NCBI GenBank assembly: GCA_035541875.1
Contig: DATKML010000041.1
Coordinates: forward strand, 127,193-191,192
From: JAJPHI01 sp035541875
GTDB lineage: Bacteria > Desulfobacterota > Binatia > Binatales > Binataceae
Length of the DNA stretch: 64,000 nucleotides
Direction: 5' to 3'
The notes under the pieces were generated by a model. It had not been told where the DNA came from. It saw only the letters and a list, made by a program, of their open reading frames with translations, and made no database searches. The number at the start of each line of letters is the position of its first letter. Within the stretch, counting starts at the first letter, position 1. The position numbers were made by a program, and so were the translations under genes. Below, in pieces: positions 50,568-59,244 of the stretch.

Positions 50568-51781
50568 AAAATATCCTCAGCGCAGTTGATGTTGGAACGA
50601 GCAAAGTTTGCGTCCTGATCGGCGAACTCGCCGCGGACGGATCGATCACGTTGCTGGGCCATGGGATCGCACCCTGCAACGGTTTGCGCAAGGGCGTGGT
50701 CGTTAATATCGAGGCGACGGTCGAGGCTATCCGCGCTGCCGCCACAGAAGCGGAAACCACTGCCGGCGTGCGGATGGGCGCGGCGGTCGTCGGGATTGCA
50801 GGGGCGCATATACGCGGCTTGAATAGCCACGGAATCGTGGCTGTTCGGGGTGGCGAAGTTGGTGGGCGCGACGTCGAGCGCGTAATCGATGCGGCCCGCG
50901 CTGTCGCGATTCCGCTCGATCGGCAGGTACTGCATACGCTGCCGCAGCAATACGCCGTCGATGATCAGGAAGGTGTGTTCGAGCCTGTCGGGATGGCTGG
51001 AGTCAGGCTCGAAGCGCGAATCCATATTGTAACCGCGGCACAGAGCTACGCGCAGAACCTCGGCAAATGCTGTGAGCGCGCCTCGATCACCCCTTCGGAA
51101 ATGGTATTTGAGCCGTTGGCGGCGGCCGATGCGGCGCTCTTCCCCGAGGAGCGAGAACTAGGTGTAGCGCTGATCGATATTGGTGGCGGCGCGACTGGCG
51201 TGATCGTGTTTCACAACGGCGCGGTGATGCATACCGCGGTGCTGCCGATCGGCGGGAATCATCTGACGAGCGATATCGCTGCCGGACTGCGTACACCACT
51301 CTCGGACGCCGAACGTATCAAGCTCGATTACGGCGTTGCGACCAATCTGGTCGTTGGCAACGACGAGATGGTTCAGGTTCCCGGCGTCGGTGGCCGCGAT
51401 CCGCGTTCGATCCCACGCCATCTGCTGGGTGAGATTCTCGAACCGCGGATGGAAGAAATCTTCGCGATGGCGCAGCGCGAGCTGATCCGCTCGGGCGTCT
51501 TCGACAGCCTTGGTTCGGGTGTGGTGCTGGTCGGTGGTACCTCACTGCTCGAGGGTACGCAGGAACTCGCGGAGCGCATCTTCAATTTGCCGGTCCGGCG
51601 CGGCTTACCGATCAACCTGAAAGGGCTGCCGGAAGTTCTAATGAAACCGATGTACACGACGGCAGCGGGTCTGCTGCTGCATGCCGCGGCGTCGGGAGTT
51701 ATCGGCAATGGTGCAGGAAAGAACAAACGCTGGGGACGACTGCGTAGTCGCGTCAGTGATTGGATGAGGGAATTTTTTTAG
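50564..51781 (+). CDS. ftsA: Cell division protein FtsA
   Basis: 405 residues of the actin-like fold. DVGTSKVCVLIGEL opens the first domain; ALIDIGGGATGVIVF holds the phosphate-2 loop; LVGGTSLLEGTQELAE holds the adenosine loop. SHS2-type domain 1C lies between about 85 and 165. The C-terminus is a short amphipathic stretch (RLRSRVSDWMREFF), typical for membrane anchoring. It tethers FtsZ to the membrane. Confidence 0.95.
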   Translation: MKNILSAVDVGTSKVCVLIGELAADGSITLLGHGIAPCNGLRKGVVVNIEATVEAIRAAATEAETTAGVRMGAAVVGIAGAHIRGLNSHGIVAVRGGEVGGRDVERVIDAARAVAIPLDRQVLHTLPQQYAVDDQEGVFEPVGMAGVRLEARIHIVTAAQSYAQNLGKCCERASITPSEMVFEPLAAADAALFPEERELGVALIDIGGGATGVIVFHNGAVMHTAVLPIGGNHLTSDIAAGLRTPLSDAERIKLDYGVATNLVVGNDEMVQVPGVGGRDPRSIPRHLLGEILEPRMEEIFAMAQRELIRSGVFDSLGSGVVLVGGTSLLEGTQELAERIFNLPVRRGLPINLKGLPEVLMKPMYTTAAGLLLHAAASGVIGNGAGKNKRWGRLRSRVSDWMREFF

Positions 51782-51853
51782 GCCAAGTGATGAAGGGTCA
51801 CGAGCAAAGTCTTTTAAAAATCTTGTCGGCGGGGCGGTGGAGGAATTTCAGTG

Positions 51854-53164
51854 ATGATTGAGTTGATTGAAAATGCGGATCCGGGCGCTCGGATCAAGGT
51901 AATCGGCGCCGGCGGATGTGGTGGTAACGCGGTCAGCCATATGATCGCAGCGGGCTTACGCAACGTCGATTTCGTCTCGGTGAATACCGACGCGCAGGCG
52001 TTGCAAGCGAATGCCGCGCCGATGCGGATGCAGATTGGGCAGATGCTCACGCGCGGACGTGGTACCGGCGGTAATCCGGAGATTGGTCGCAAGGCGGCGC
52101 TTGAAGATGAAGAGGCGCTGCGTGAAGTTCTGGCCGATGCCGAAATGGTTTTCGTCACCGCCGGCATGGGCGGCGGTACCGGTACCGGATCGGCTCCGGT
52201 TATCGCGCGTATCGCACGCGAAGCCGGAGCGCTAACTGTCGGTGTCGTTACAAAGCCCTTCCAGTTCGAGGGCCGTAAGCGCGCGTTGCAGGCGGAAGAG
52301 GGTCTGCGCGAACTGAAAAACGCTGTCGATACCCTGATAACGATTCCCAACCAGCGCCTCCTCTCCGTCGCGAGCCGCAATACCTCGCTGCGCGAGGCCT
52401 TCCAGAAGGCGGATGACGTGCTGCTGCAGGCAGTCCGAGGCATCTCCGAACTGGTCACGGTGCACGGCCTGATCAACCTCGATTTTGCTGACGTCCGCTC
52501 GATCATGGCCGAGATGGGCATGGCAATGATGGGTGCGGCGCGCGCAGCCGGAGAGAATCGGGCGCTCGAAGCGGCACAGCGTGCCATCTCCAGTCCGCTG
52601 CTCGAAGACGTTTCGATCAAGGGAGCTCGCGGCTTGTTGATCAACGTCACCGGCGGCCCCGATATGTCGCTCTACGAAGTCAACGAAGCTGCGAGCCTAA
52701 TCCAGGAAGAGGCTCACGAAGAAGCGAATATTATCTTCGGTGCTGTCATCGATGAGAAACTGGCGGACGAGATTCACGTCACTGTGATCGCGACCGGTTT
52801 CGGCGAGCGCGAGATGGAGCGTCATGCGGCGCGCTACACGCCATCGGGAACGCCGATCACTGCTCCCGTACAGGCGGCGGCAACCCGTCCGATGGAACCG
52901 ATCCAGCCGCAACCGCAGCCGGCCTTTGTCATGCCCGCTGCGCCGCAACCGATGCCACCTCCTCCGCCTCCGCCAAATTCCGCGTTTGCGAATCGCCCGG
53001 TGCGCCGCCTCGGCATGATTGTCGATGATGCGACTTTGGATATTCCGGCGTTCAAGCGCAGAGCGGAAGAAGGACGAGGTCCGACCCGCCTCGGTCAGGC
53101 CGAGATGGTCGAGAGTGACGACAAGCTCGATATTCCGGCCTTCTTGCGCAAACAAGTCGATTAA
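51854..53164 (+). CDS. ftsZ: Cell division GTPase FtsZ
   Basis: 436 residues from the ATG at 51854 (a GTG at 51851 is an alternative), with GGAGG about 11 bases upstream. The GTP-binding tubulin signature GMGGGTGTGSAPVIARIA is clear, with the T7-loop region NLDFADVRSIM. The linker (about 335-385) is rich in Pro and Gln. The C-terminus contains two copies of a short peptide, LDIPAFKRR and, 28 residues later, LDIPAFLRK, of which the terminal one matches the conserved C-terminal peptide that binds FtsA. It forms the Z ring. Confidence 0.96.
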   Translation: MIELIENADPGARIKVIGAGGCGGNAVSHMIAAGLRNVDFVSVNTDAQALQANAAPMRMQIGQMLTRGRGTGGNPEIGRKAALEDEEALREVLADAEMVFVTAGMGGGTGTGSAPVIARIAREAGALTVGVVTKPFQFEGRKRALQAEEGLRELKNAVDTLITIPNQRLLSVASRNTSLREAFQKADDVLLQAVRGISELVTVHGLINLDFADVRSIMAEMGMAMMGAARAAGENRALEAAQRAISSPLLEDVSIKGARGLLINVTGGPDMSLYEVNEAASLIQEEAHEEANIIFGAVIDEKLADEIHVTVIATGFGEREMERHAARYTPSGTPITAPVQAAATRPMEPIQPQPQPAFVMPAAPQPMPPPPPPPNSAFANRPVRRLGMIVDDATLDIPAFKRRAEEGRGPTRLGQAEMVESDDKLDIPAFLRKQVD

Positions 53165-53172
53165 TCCCAAGC

Positions 53173-53197
53173 GGGGGGCGAGGATATCTCGCCTCCC
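53173..53197 (+). terminator. GC-rich hairpin after ftsZ
   Basis: A 10-base stem (53173-53182 with 53188-53197, one G-T pair) and a 5-base loop, 9 bases past the ftsZ stop. There is no T run, so it could be a weak or factor-dependent terminator of the dcw cluster. Confidence 0.5.
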
Positions 53198-53297
53198 GCA
53201 CCGCAGCTCAAAACCGCACTCACGGTGCTCCGCTTCTCTCCCTTGAATGCTGCTCGTTCAGGCTATAGTTTCCCCTCTACCGTTATGGGGGAGAGCT

Positions 53298-54239
53298 TTG
53301 TCGTCAGACACGACTCTTGAGTTCACGCTGGTAGTTGAGACCTTCAACTATCTCGAAGGAACCAGTCTCAACAGCGTTCGGGCCGCGTTGCAGGCCGCAC
53401 TGGAATGCAAACAAGACGACCAGTGCGAAGTCGTTCTCGTTGACGTTACAGGGGACCCGAAAGTAGCTCGTCTGACCGAAGAGCAATTTCCCTCTGTACA
53501 CTTTCTCAAGGCCACAGGTCTCGGCTACGACGAAGCGAAAGCGCTGGCGGCTCGCGAAGCGCTCGGCCGCTTCGTGGTTTATCTGGACTGCGATTGTTTG
53601 CCGGAGCCTGGATGGTTTGAGCGACTGACAGCGCCTCTCCAATCGGGAGAAGCGGCCGCCGTGGCTGGATTTCCATGGTACGGCGATGGCTACCTGACCA
53701 AGCTCAAGTGGCTGATGGACTTCGGCTTTATGCTGCCGCGGGCCAACCGCGAGCTCGGTTGTTATCCCTCGAATAACTCGGCTTTCGTTCGCGATCTTAT
53801 CTTGCGGATTCCCGAGCCTGACGGACCGATGCGATGCCGCTGTTACGCTCATTCGCAAGAGTTGGCTCGGCAATCGTTTCCCGTGCGACTCGTAGCCGAC
53901 GCTGCGGTGAGGCACGAACCTCCGCCATTCTTTCGCGAGCGGATTCGGCAGGGCTACGACATGATCGCTGCTTGCTGGGTCGATCCGCAGCTGCCGGAAG
54001 CGCAATGGCTCCGCTTGGGCGTGCGCTCCGCGATCAAATACTATCGGCGCCGCGTGGCTCTCGACTGTCAGGCGCTGCGGTATCGCGAGGAGATTGAGCT
54101 GGGTGCCGTCGGCGCCGCGGTTGCGTATCCCTTACTCGCTTTGGCTCGACTCCTTGATGCAATCGGGATCGTCGGTGCGCTCGCCTTCGGTCCGCCTGTC
54201 CGCCGCTGGCTCGATCCAACATCGCAAGTGCATGCCTGA
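53298..54239 (+). CDS. Glycosyltransferase family 2 protein
   Basis: 313 residues from a TTG at 53298 with GGGGGAG upstream; the start is uncertain and a longer reading begins at 53247. GT2 features are TLVVETFNYLEG, CEVVLVDVTG, and the metal-binding D-x-D-like DCDCLPEPGWF. Two hydrophobic stretches at the end (about 275-300) may be membrane helices. The donor and acceptor sugars are unknown. It overlaps the next GT2 gene by 8 bases. Confidence 0.8.
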   Translation: MSSDTTLEFTLVVETFNYLEGTSLNSVRAALQAALECKQDDQCEVVLVDVTGDPKVARLTEEQFPSVHFLKATGLGYDEAKALAAREALGRFVVYLDCDCLPEPGWFERLTAPLQSGEAAAVAGFPWYGDGYLTKLKWLMDFGFMLPRANRELGCYPSNNSAFVRDLILRIPEPDGPMRCRCYAHSQELARQSFPVRLVADAAVRHEPPPFFRERIRQGYDMIAACWVDPQLPEAQWLRLGVRSAIKYYRRRVALDCQALRYREEIELGAVGAAVAYPLLALARLLDAIGIVGALAFGPPVRRWLDPTSQVHA

Positions 54240-55209
54240 GCAGCCGCTAATCTCAGTCGTCATTCCGGTCTACAACGGCGCCAACTCGATCGGACGCGCC
54301 GTTGCGAGCGTGCTTGAGCAAAGCCTTACCAATTTCGAGATCATTGTGGTCGACGACGGCTCGACCGACTCGACCCGCGAGGCACTGCAACCCTTCGTCC
54401 CTCACCTTCGCCTTCTCGAACAGACCAACGCCGGTCCGGCCGCTGCACGCAACGCCGGTATCGCGATAGCGCGTGGCGAGTACATCGCGTTTCTCGATTC
54501 GGACGACGCGTGGCTGCCCGACAAACTGCAACTTCTAGTTGATGCTATCGAACGGAATCCTGCGGCGGTACTGGCATTCTCCGATGTTATACCGACGGAT
54601 GATCACGGGCTTCCCCTTGCCGATTCGCTTATCGGCAGTCGCTTCGCGCACGCACCTTCAATGGAAGAGATGCTCGCATGCTGGTGGCCAATCTATCCGA
54701 GCGCAGTGTTGATCAAGCGGGCGACGGTGACCACTTGTGGCGGTTTCGACGAAGGCTTCGATCGTCCCGGTTACGAAGATCCTCTGCTTTGGCTCAAGGC
54801 TCGGCAACTCGGCGAATTCGCCTATGTCGATCGTCCACTAACCTGCTATCGCCATTTGCGTGAGCAGGAACGGATGGCAAAATATGCGCCGGGAGTGCTG
54901 GTTTTCGCCGATCGCGTGCGGCGTCATTTCGGTGATGCGGGCGAGGTCTTGATTCGAGGCCTTTTCGATGCGCACGTCGGAATCCTGAGCAACGCTGGTC
55001 TCGCCGCGATGGCGGAAGGCGATATGCGACGCGCTCGCGAAGCCTTCCGGTCCGTTCTGGTGTATTACCCTCGGCACACGCGAACGCTTTTACGGATCGC
55101 GCGAACGCTGCTGCCACTACCGCTCGTGAACGCGCTCAGCAGCAAACGACGCCGCGCACGCTGGGCAACCCAGCGTGCGCAATCAGTCGCCTTGAATGGT
55201 GAGATCTAA
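54232..55209 (+). CDS. Glycosyltransferase family 2 protein
   Basis: 325 residues from the ATG at 54232. It has the classic GT-A motifs ISVVIPVYNGANSIGRAVASVLEQSL, IIVVDDGSTDSTREAL, NAGPAAARNAGIAIARGEYIAFLDSDDAW (DSDD for the metal) and PGYEDPLLW. The C-terminal 100 residues form a helical tail. It overlaps the previous GT2 gene by 8 bases, so the pair are coupled. Possible role in cell-surface polysaccharide or glycolipid synthesis, not proven. Confidence 0.88.
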   Translation: MPEQPLISVVIPVYNGANSIGRAVASVLEQSLTNFEIIVVDDGSTDSTREALQPFVPHLRLLEQTNAGPAAARNAGIAIARGEYIAFLDSDDAWLPDKLQLLVDAIERNPAAVLAFSDVIPTDDHGLPLADSLIGSRFAHAPSMEEMLACWWPIYPSAVLIKRATVTTCGGFDEGFDRPGYEDPLLWLKARQLGEFAYVDRPLTCYRHLREQERMAKYAPGVLVFADRVRRHFGDAGEVLIRGLFDAHVGILSNAGLAAMAEGDMRRAREAFRSVLVYYPRHTRTLLRIARTLLPLPLVNALSSKRRRARWATQRAQSVALNGEI

Positions 55210-55218
55210 GCTTTGTTG

Positions 55219-57069
55219 CTAGAGACGCTCTGACAGCTCGCGATGCTTGTCGAGCAATGCGCCGGGCAGCGAGGTTCCAATCTTGCGCAGGAACTCACCG
55301 GCCGATTCCATCTCGGGCTTCCATTCTTCCGGCCGCACCGCCAGCACTTGTTCCAGTTGATTCGGGGCAATTTCGAGACCGGTCAGATCGAGGTCGTTAG
55401 CCGCGGGAACGATTCCCACCGGCGTCTGATGACCCTTCGCCTGACCGTCGATACGATCGAGCATCCACTTGAGTACTCGGAGATTCTCGCCGTAGCCCGG
55501 CCACAGGAAGTTGCCGTCGGCATCCTTGCGGAACCAGTTCACCATGAAAATACGCGGCGGATTCTTGATCTGCCCGCGCATCTTGAGCCAGTGGCCTAGA
55601 TAGTCGCCGATGTTGTAGCCGCAGAACGGCAGCATCGCCATCGGATCACGCCGTACGATGCCCACCGCACCAGCCTGCGCCGCCGTGGTTTCGGAACCCA
55701 TGATCGCGCCCATGAAGACGCCGTGCGTCCAATCGTTCGATTCGAGCACCAGCGGCATCGTGGTCGCCCGCCGTCCGCCGAACACGATCGCCGAAATCGG
55801 CACACCCTGCGGATCTTCGACCTGCGGCGACAGAGCCGGATTGTTGGTCATCGGCGCGGTGAAGCGGCTGTTCGGATGAGCCGCCTTTTCGCCGGAATCT
55901 TTCTGCCACGGGCGTCCGCGCCAGTCGATAAGATTGGCGGGTGCCGGTACGTCCATCCCTTCCCACCAGATATCGCCGTCGGGCGTCATCGCGACGTTGG
56001 TGAAGAGCGAGTTGCGCGTCACCGAGTCCATCGCGTTCGGATTCGACTTGGCGCTGGTTCCCGGCGCGACGCCGAAATAGCCGTTCTCCGGATTGGTCGC
56101 CCACAAGCCGCCATCGGCACCGATACGCAGCCAGGCGATATCATCGCCGACCGTGAAAACCTTCCAGTCACCGAGGGCCTTGGGCGGCAGCAGCATTGCG
56201 AGATTCGTCTTGCCGCAGGCGCTCGGGAAAGCCGCCGCAATATAGCGCGTAACTCCGGCCGGATTGCGCAGGCCGACGATCAGCATATGCTCGGCGAACC
56301 AGCCCTCATCGCGGCCGAGCCAGCTCGCGATACGCAGCGCAAAACACTTCTTGCTCAGCAGCGCGTTGCCGCCGTAGCCGCTTCCTACTGACCAAATCGT
56401 GTTGTCCTGCGGGAAGTGGCAGATGAAACGTTTCTTCGGATCGAGATCCAGCGTGCAATGCACGCCACGATTGAAGCCGTCGCTGGTGCCGAGCATCTCA
56501 AGCGCCGCGCGACCCATCCGCGTCATGATACGCATGCTGAGGACGACGTAGATGCTATCGGTGATTTCGACACCGACCTTGGCAAACGGCGATCCCAGCG
56601 GGCCCATTACGTACGGGATGACGTACATGGTGCGGCCACGCATCGAGTCTTTAAGAAGAGCGCCGAGCTTGCTGTACGCCTCGTCCGGCGCCATCCAGTT
56701 GTTGGTGACGCCCGCATCTTCCTTTTTCGGTGTGCAGACGAAGGTGACGTCTTCGGTACGCGCTACGTCGTTCGGGTTCGAGCGATGTAGATAGCATCCG
56801 GGGCGCTTGCTTTCGCTCAGCGGGATCAGCACTCCCGCAGCAACCGCCTCGTTCGTCAAACCCGCGCGCTCGGCCTCGGAGCCATCGCACCAGACGATTC
56901 GGTCGGGATTGGTGAGTCGAGCGGTTTCAGCAACCCAATCAGTCAGGGCGCGATTCTGTGTCAGCAATTTATCGTTGGCTTCGATACTCAATGCGGGGAA
57001 GCTCCGTCCGTATTCCGGTCCCTGGACTGGATTAACCGCAACCAAAATCCTGCGGGATTGCCGGTTCAT
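55219..57069 (-). CDS. pckG: Phosphoenolpyruvate carboxykinase (GTP)
   Basis: 616 residues. The kinase-1 loop AAFPSACGKTNLAML (about 292-306) is the P-loop of GTP-type PEPCK. FTVGDDIAWLRIGADGGLWATNPENGYFGVAPG follows with metal and nucleotide contacts, then VFGGRRATTMPLV. It converts oxaloacetate to PEP and CO2, the first step in gluconeogenesis, and suits growth on acyl-CoA and amino acid substrates. It ends 10 bases past the second GT2 gene, convergent. Confidence 0.95.
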   Translation of the reverse strand: MNRQSRRILVAVNPVQGPEYGRSFPALSIEANDKLLTQNRALTDWVAETARLTNPDRIVWCDGSEAERAGLTNEAVAAGVLIPLSESKRPGCYLHRSNPNDVARTEDVTFVCTPKKEDAGVTNNWMAPDEAYSKLGALLKDSMRGRTMYVIPYVMGPLGSPFAKVGVEITDSIYVVLSMRIMTRMGRAALEMLGTSDGFNRGVHCTLDLDPKKRFICHFPQDNTIWSVGSGYGGNALLSKKCFALRIASWLGRDEGWFAEHMLIVGLRNPAGVTRYIAAAFPSACGKTNLAMLLPPKALGDWKVFTVGDDIAWLRIGADGGLWATNPENGYFGVAPGTSAKSNPNAMDSVTRNSLFTNVAMTPDGDIWWEGMDVPAPANLIDWRGRPWQKDSGEKAAHPNSRFTAPMTNNPALSPQVEDPQGVPISAIVFGGRRATTMPLVLESNDWTHGVFMGAIMGSETTAAQAGAVGIVRRDPMAMLPFCGYNIGDYLGHWLKMRGQIKNPPRIFMVNWFRKDADGNFLWPGYGENLRVLKWMLDRIDGQAKGHQTPVGIVPAANDLDLTGLEIAPNQLEQVLAVRPEEWKPEMESAGEFLRKIGTSLPGALLDKHRELSERL

Positions 57070-57108
57070 GGGGAGGTTATCATGAAAACCCCCGCTTTTC
57101 GAGAGCTC

Positions 57109-57149
57109 AATATTAGCGATTCTGAGGGTCTACGTTTTAAATATTAGCG
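57109..57149. repeat. 10-base direct repeat upstream of pckG
   Basis: AATATTAGCG occurs at 57109-57118 and again at 57140-57149, 31 bases apart (about three helical turns). It lies in the pckG promoter region, so it could be a regulator site; the protein is unknown. Confidence 0.45.
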
Positions 57150-57154
57150 GGACT

Positions 57155-57790
57155 TCAAGAACTCGGGTTGGCGGTTTGGAGAAAACGCCCCTCGATTATC
57201 GACGCGATCTCCTGCCAATAAGTCTCCTTTTCGGTGTGCAGGAGGATTCCGGTACCGCTGGCCCATCCCGAACAGAGCATATGCACGGCTTCGATCACGC
57301 TGTTCACGTCGGCGAAGGTCATCAGTCCCTGATCGCGTCCCCGCTCGAGCACGTTCCCCAGGGCGGAAAGATAAGGTTCGAGGATTTGATTGAGGGGCGC
57401 GCGATATTGCTGGCGCCGTCCGAGGTAACGCACCTCGTGATTGAGCACCGCGAAGGCTTCGCGATAGCGATCGATTACGTCCAGAGCGGCGCGCATGATA
57501 CCGAGCAGCTCCCGACGCGGATCGCCCTCAGCCTTCTGGCGGATTTCGGGAAAGGATTCCGCCAACTCCCCGACCATCGATTCGGCCAGCAGCAGCAGAA
57601 TCTCATCCTTGCTACGCAGGTAGAGGTAGATCGATCCCGCCGCTATCCCAGCCTCGACCGCAATCTCTTTTACCGTCGCCTGATGGAACGACTTGCTTGC
57701 CAGAACACGGCAAGCCGCCAGAAAGATCTGACGGCGTCGAATCGCCGCCAGCGCTTCATCCTGATTTGGCGATTTGACGTTCTCATCCAT
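57155..57790 (-). CDS. TetR/AcrR family transcriptional regulator
   Basis: 211 residues. The HTH is about 16-60: RRRQIFLAACRVLASKSFHQATVKEIAVEAGIAAGSIYLYLRSKDEILL. The C-terminal region has HEVRYLGRRQQYRAPLNQILEPYL and resembles the TetR_C_33-like fatty-acid-response subset only loosely. It is divergent from an MFS transporter gene 100 bases away and might control it. The effector is unknown. Confidence 0.88.
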   Translation of the reverse strand: MDENVKSPNQDEALAAIRRRQIFLAACRVLASKSFHQATVKEIAVEAGIAAGSIYLYLRSKDEILLLLAESMVGELAESFPEIRQKAEGDPRRELLGIMRAALDVIDRYREAFAVLNHEVRYLGRRQQYRAPLNQILEPYLSALGNVLERGRDQGLMTFADVNSVIEAVHMLCSGWASGTGILLHTEKETYWQEIASIIEGRFLQTANPSS

Positions 57791-57889
57791 TAACGCTCAG
57801 CATAAGCGATTATCACTCGGAAAATCCATTAGCTGTTCGATTTCTCGGTTCTCATATGCTTCAACCAGTAGAAAATTGTGCCGAACCCT

Positions 57890-59182
57890 ATGGAAAACGT
57901 TGCTGATACCAGTTCCCTGAGCAGCTTTGCCGACGGTGGCGATGAGAGCCATGATCACGAGCACGGACGCGCCACGCTCAGAGCCGTGGCAACTATCCTT
58001 TGCTACCAGGGTTATGCGTTTGCTCTGCTGGGCGTGGCTGCACCCTTTATCGCTAAAACCTTTGCACTAGACGAAAGCGGGATCGCGCAGATGTACGCGT
58101 GGATCTCGCTTAACTCTGTCGGCGCGTTGTTGCTGTCGCGGATGGCTGATCGGATCGGCCGACGCCGAATCATGCTGCTAACCCTGATTGCGACGCCTGT
58201 CTGCTCATTAGGTGCCGCGATCGCAACGCGCACCAGATGGTTCATCGTCTGCGAAATCGTAGCCTATGCGGGAATCGGGGCCGCGATGACCAGCTCGTTC
58301 GTCATGATGGCCGAGGCGCTACCAATCAGCGAACGTTCGCGGGGACAGGGAGTCGCCAATTTTGCACACGGTCTCGGCGGCGCGGTATGCGTCATTTTCG
58401 CTCCGCTGCTGGCCTACTTCACACTCTCATGGCGATGGCTCTTTGCCTTGCCGGGGGTCGCGATCGTCTTCGTTCCGATGATGATCCGGACGTTGCCGGA
58501 AAGTCAGCGCTGGGAGCGAGCCGCCTCGGCCGGTGTCGCCGAGCGCAGCCGCTTTTACGATATCTTCGGTCCGCGCTACCGCGGCCGAGCGATCCCGTTG
58601 ATTATCGCGACTTTGATCGGTGAAATAAGCGGCGTAGCAGTTCCGACCTGGGTCTATTACCACGCGGTCACAGTCATCGGCCTCGCGCCGTCGAACGGAG
58701 CGGCGATCCTTCTGATCGGCGGCACGATCGGAACAGCCGGCGTGGCGCTGGGCGTCTGGATGGCCGAGCGGATCGGTCGTGTCCGCACGATCGTTACTCT
58801 GGGCTTCGCTGGAATCGGTGGCGTGCTCGCCTTCTACTGGGGACCGCCGACGGGGTTTGCCTGGCCGACCTTATGGCTGATCGTCGCGAACTCGTGGTTC
58901 TCGACTACCGGTCGCGGCTTGCTCGTCGCAGCGAATTCCGCTGTCACCGAGCTTTTCCCGACCGCGCTGCGCGGCACAATCATGGGATGGATTCTGCTGT
59001 GTGTGACTTTCTCCGCGATTATCGCGCAGACGACGATCGCCTTATTGGCGGCGCGGATGGGCGGGCTATCGAATGTCGTCGGATGGCTCGCGCTGCTGAC
59101 GATCCCCTGCATGCTCATCTGGGGTCTCTTTATCGATGAGACGCGCGGACTCTCGCTCGAAGCCGCAGCGCAGGAAGGATAG
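57890..59182 (+). CDS. Major facilitator superfamily transporter
   Basis: 430 residues from the ATG at 57890; a GTG at 57878 would add four. Twelve helices are predicted. Motif A between helices 2 and 3 is in SRMADRIGRRRIMLL, and a second such pattern is in GVWMAERIGRVRTIVTLGF between helices 8 and 9. The cytosolic N-terminus carries a His-rich segment (DESHDHEHGR). It resembles sugar- or aromatic acid-proton symporters rather than drug pumps, but the substrate is unknown. Divergent from the TetR gene. Confidence 0.85.
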   Translation: MENVADTSSLSSFADGGDESHDHEHGRATLRAVATILCYQGYAFALLGVAAPFIAKTFALDESGIAQMYAWISLNSVGALLLSRMADRIGRRRIMLLTLIATPVCSLGAAIATRTRWFIVCEIVAYAGIGAAMTSSFVMMAEALPISERSRGQGVANFAHGLGGAVCVIFAPLLAYFTLSWRWLFALPGVAIVFVPMMIRTLPESQRWERAASAGVAERSRFYDIFGPRYRGRAIPLIIATLIGEISGVAVPTWVYYHAVTVIGLAPSNGAAILLIGGTIGTAGVALGVWMAERIGRVRTIVTLGFAGIGGVLAFYWGPPTGFAWPTLWLIVANSWFSTTGRGLLVAANSAVTELFPTALRGTIMGWILLCVTFSAIIAQTTIALLAARMGGLSNVVGWLALLTIPCMLIWGLFIDETRGLSLEAAAQEG

Positions 59183-59244
59183 CGGCCCCCCGCCCGAGCG
59201 AGAGCGCCGCTTTGTGCTAACCCAATTATCGGGCGCCGCGAGCT

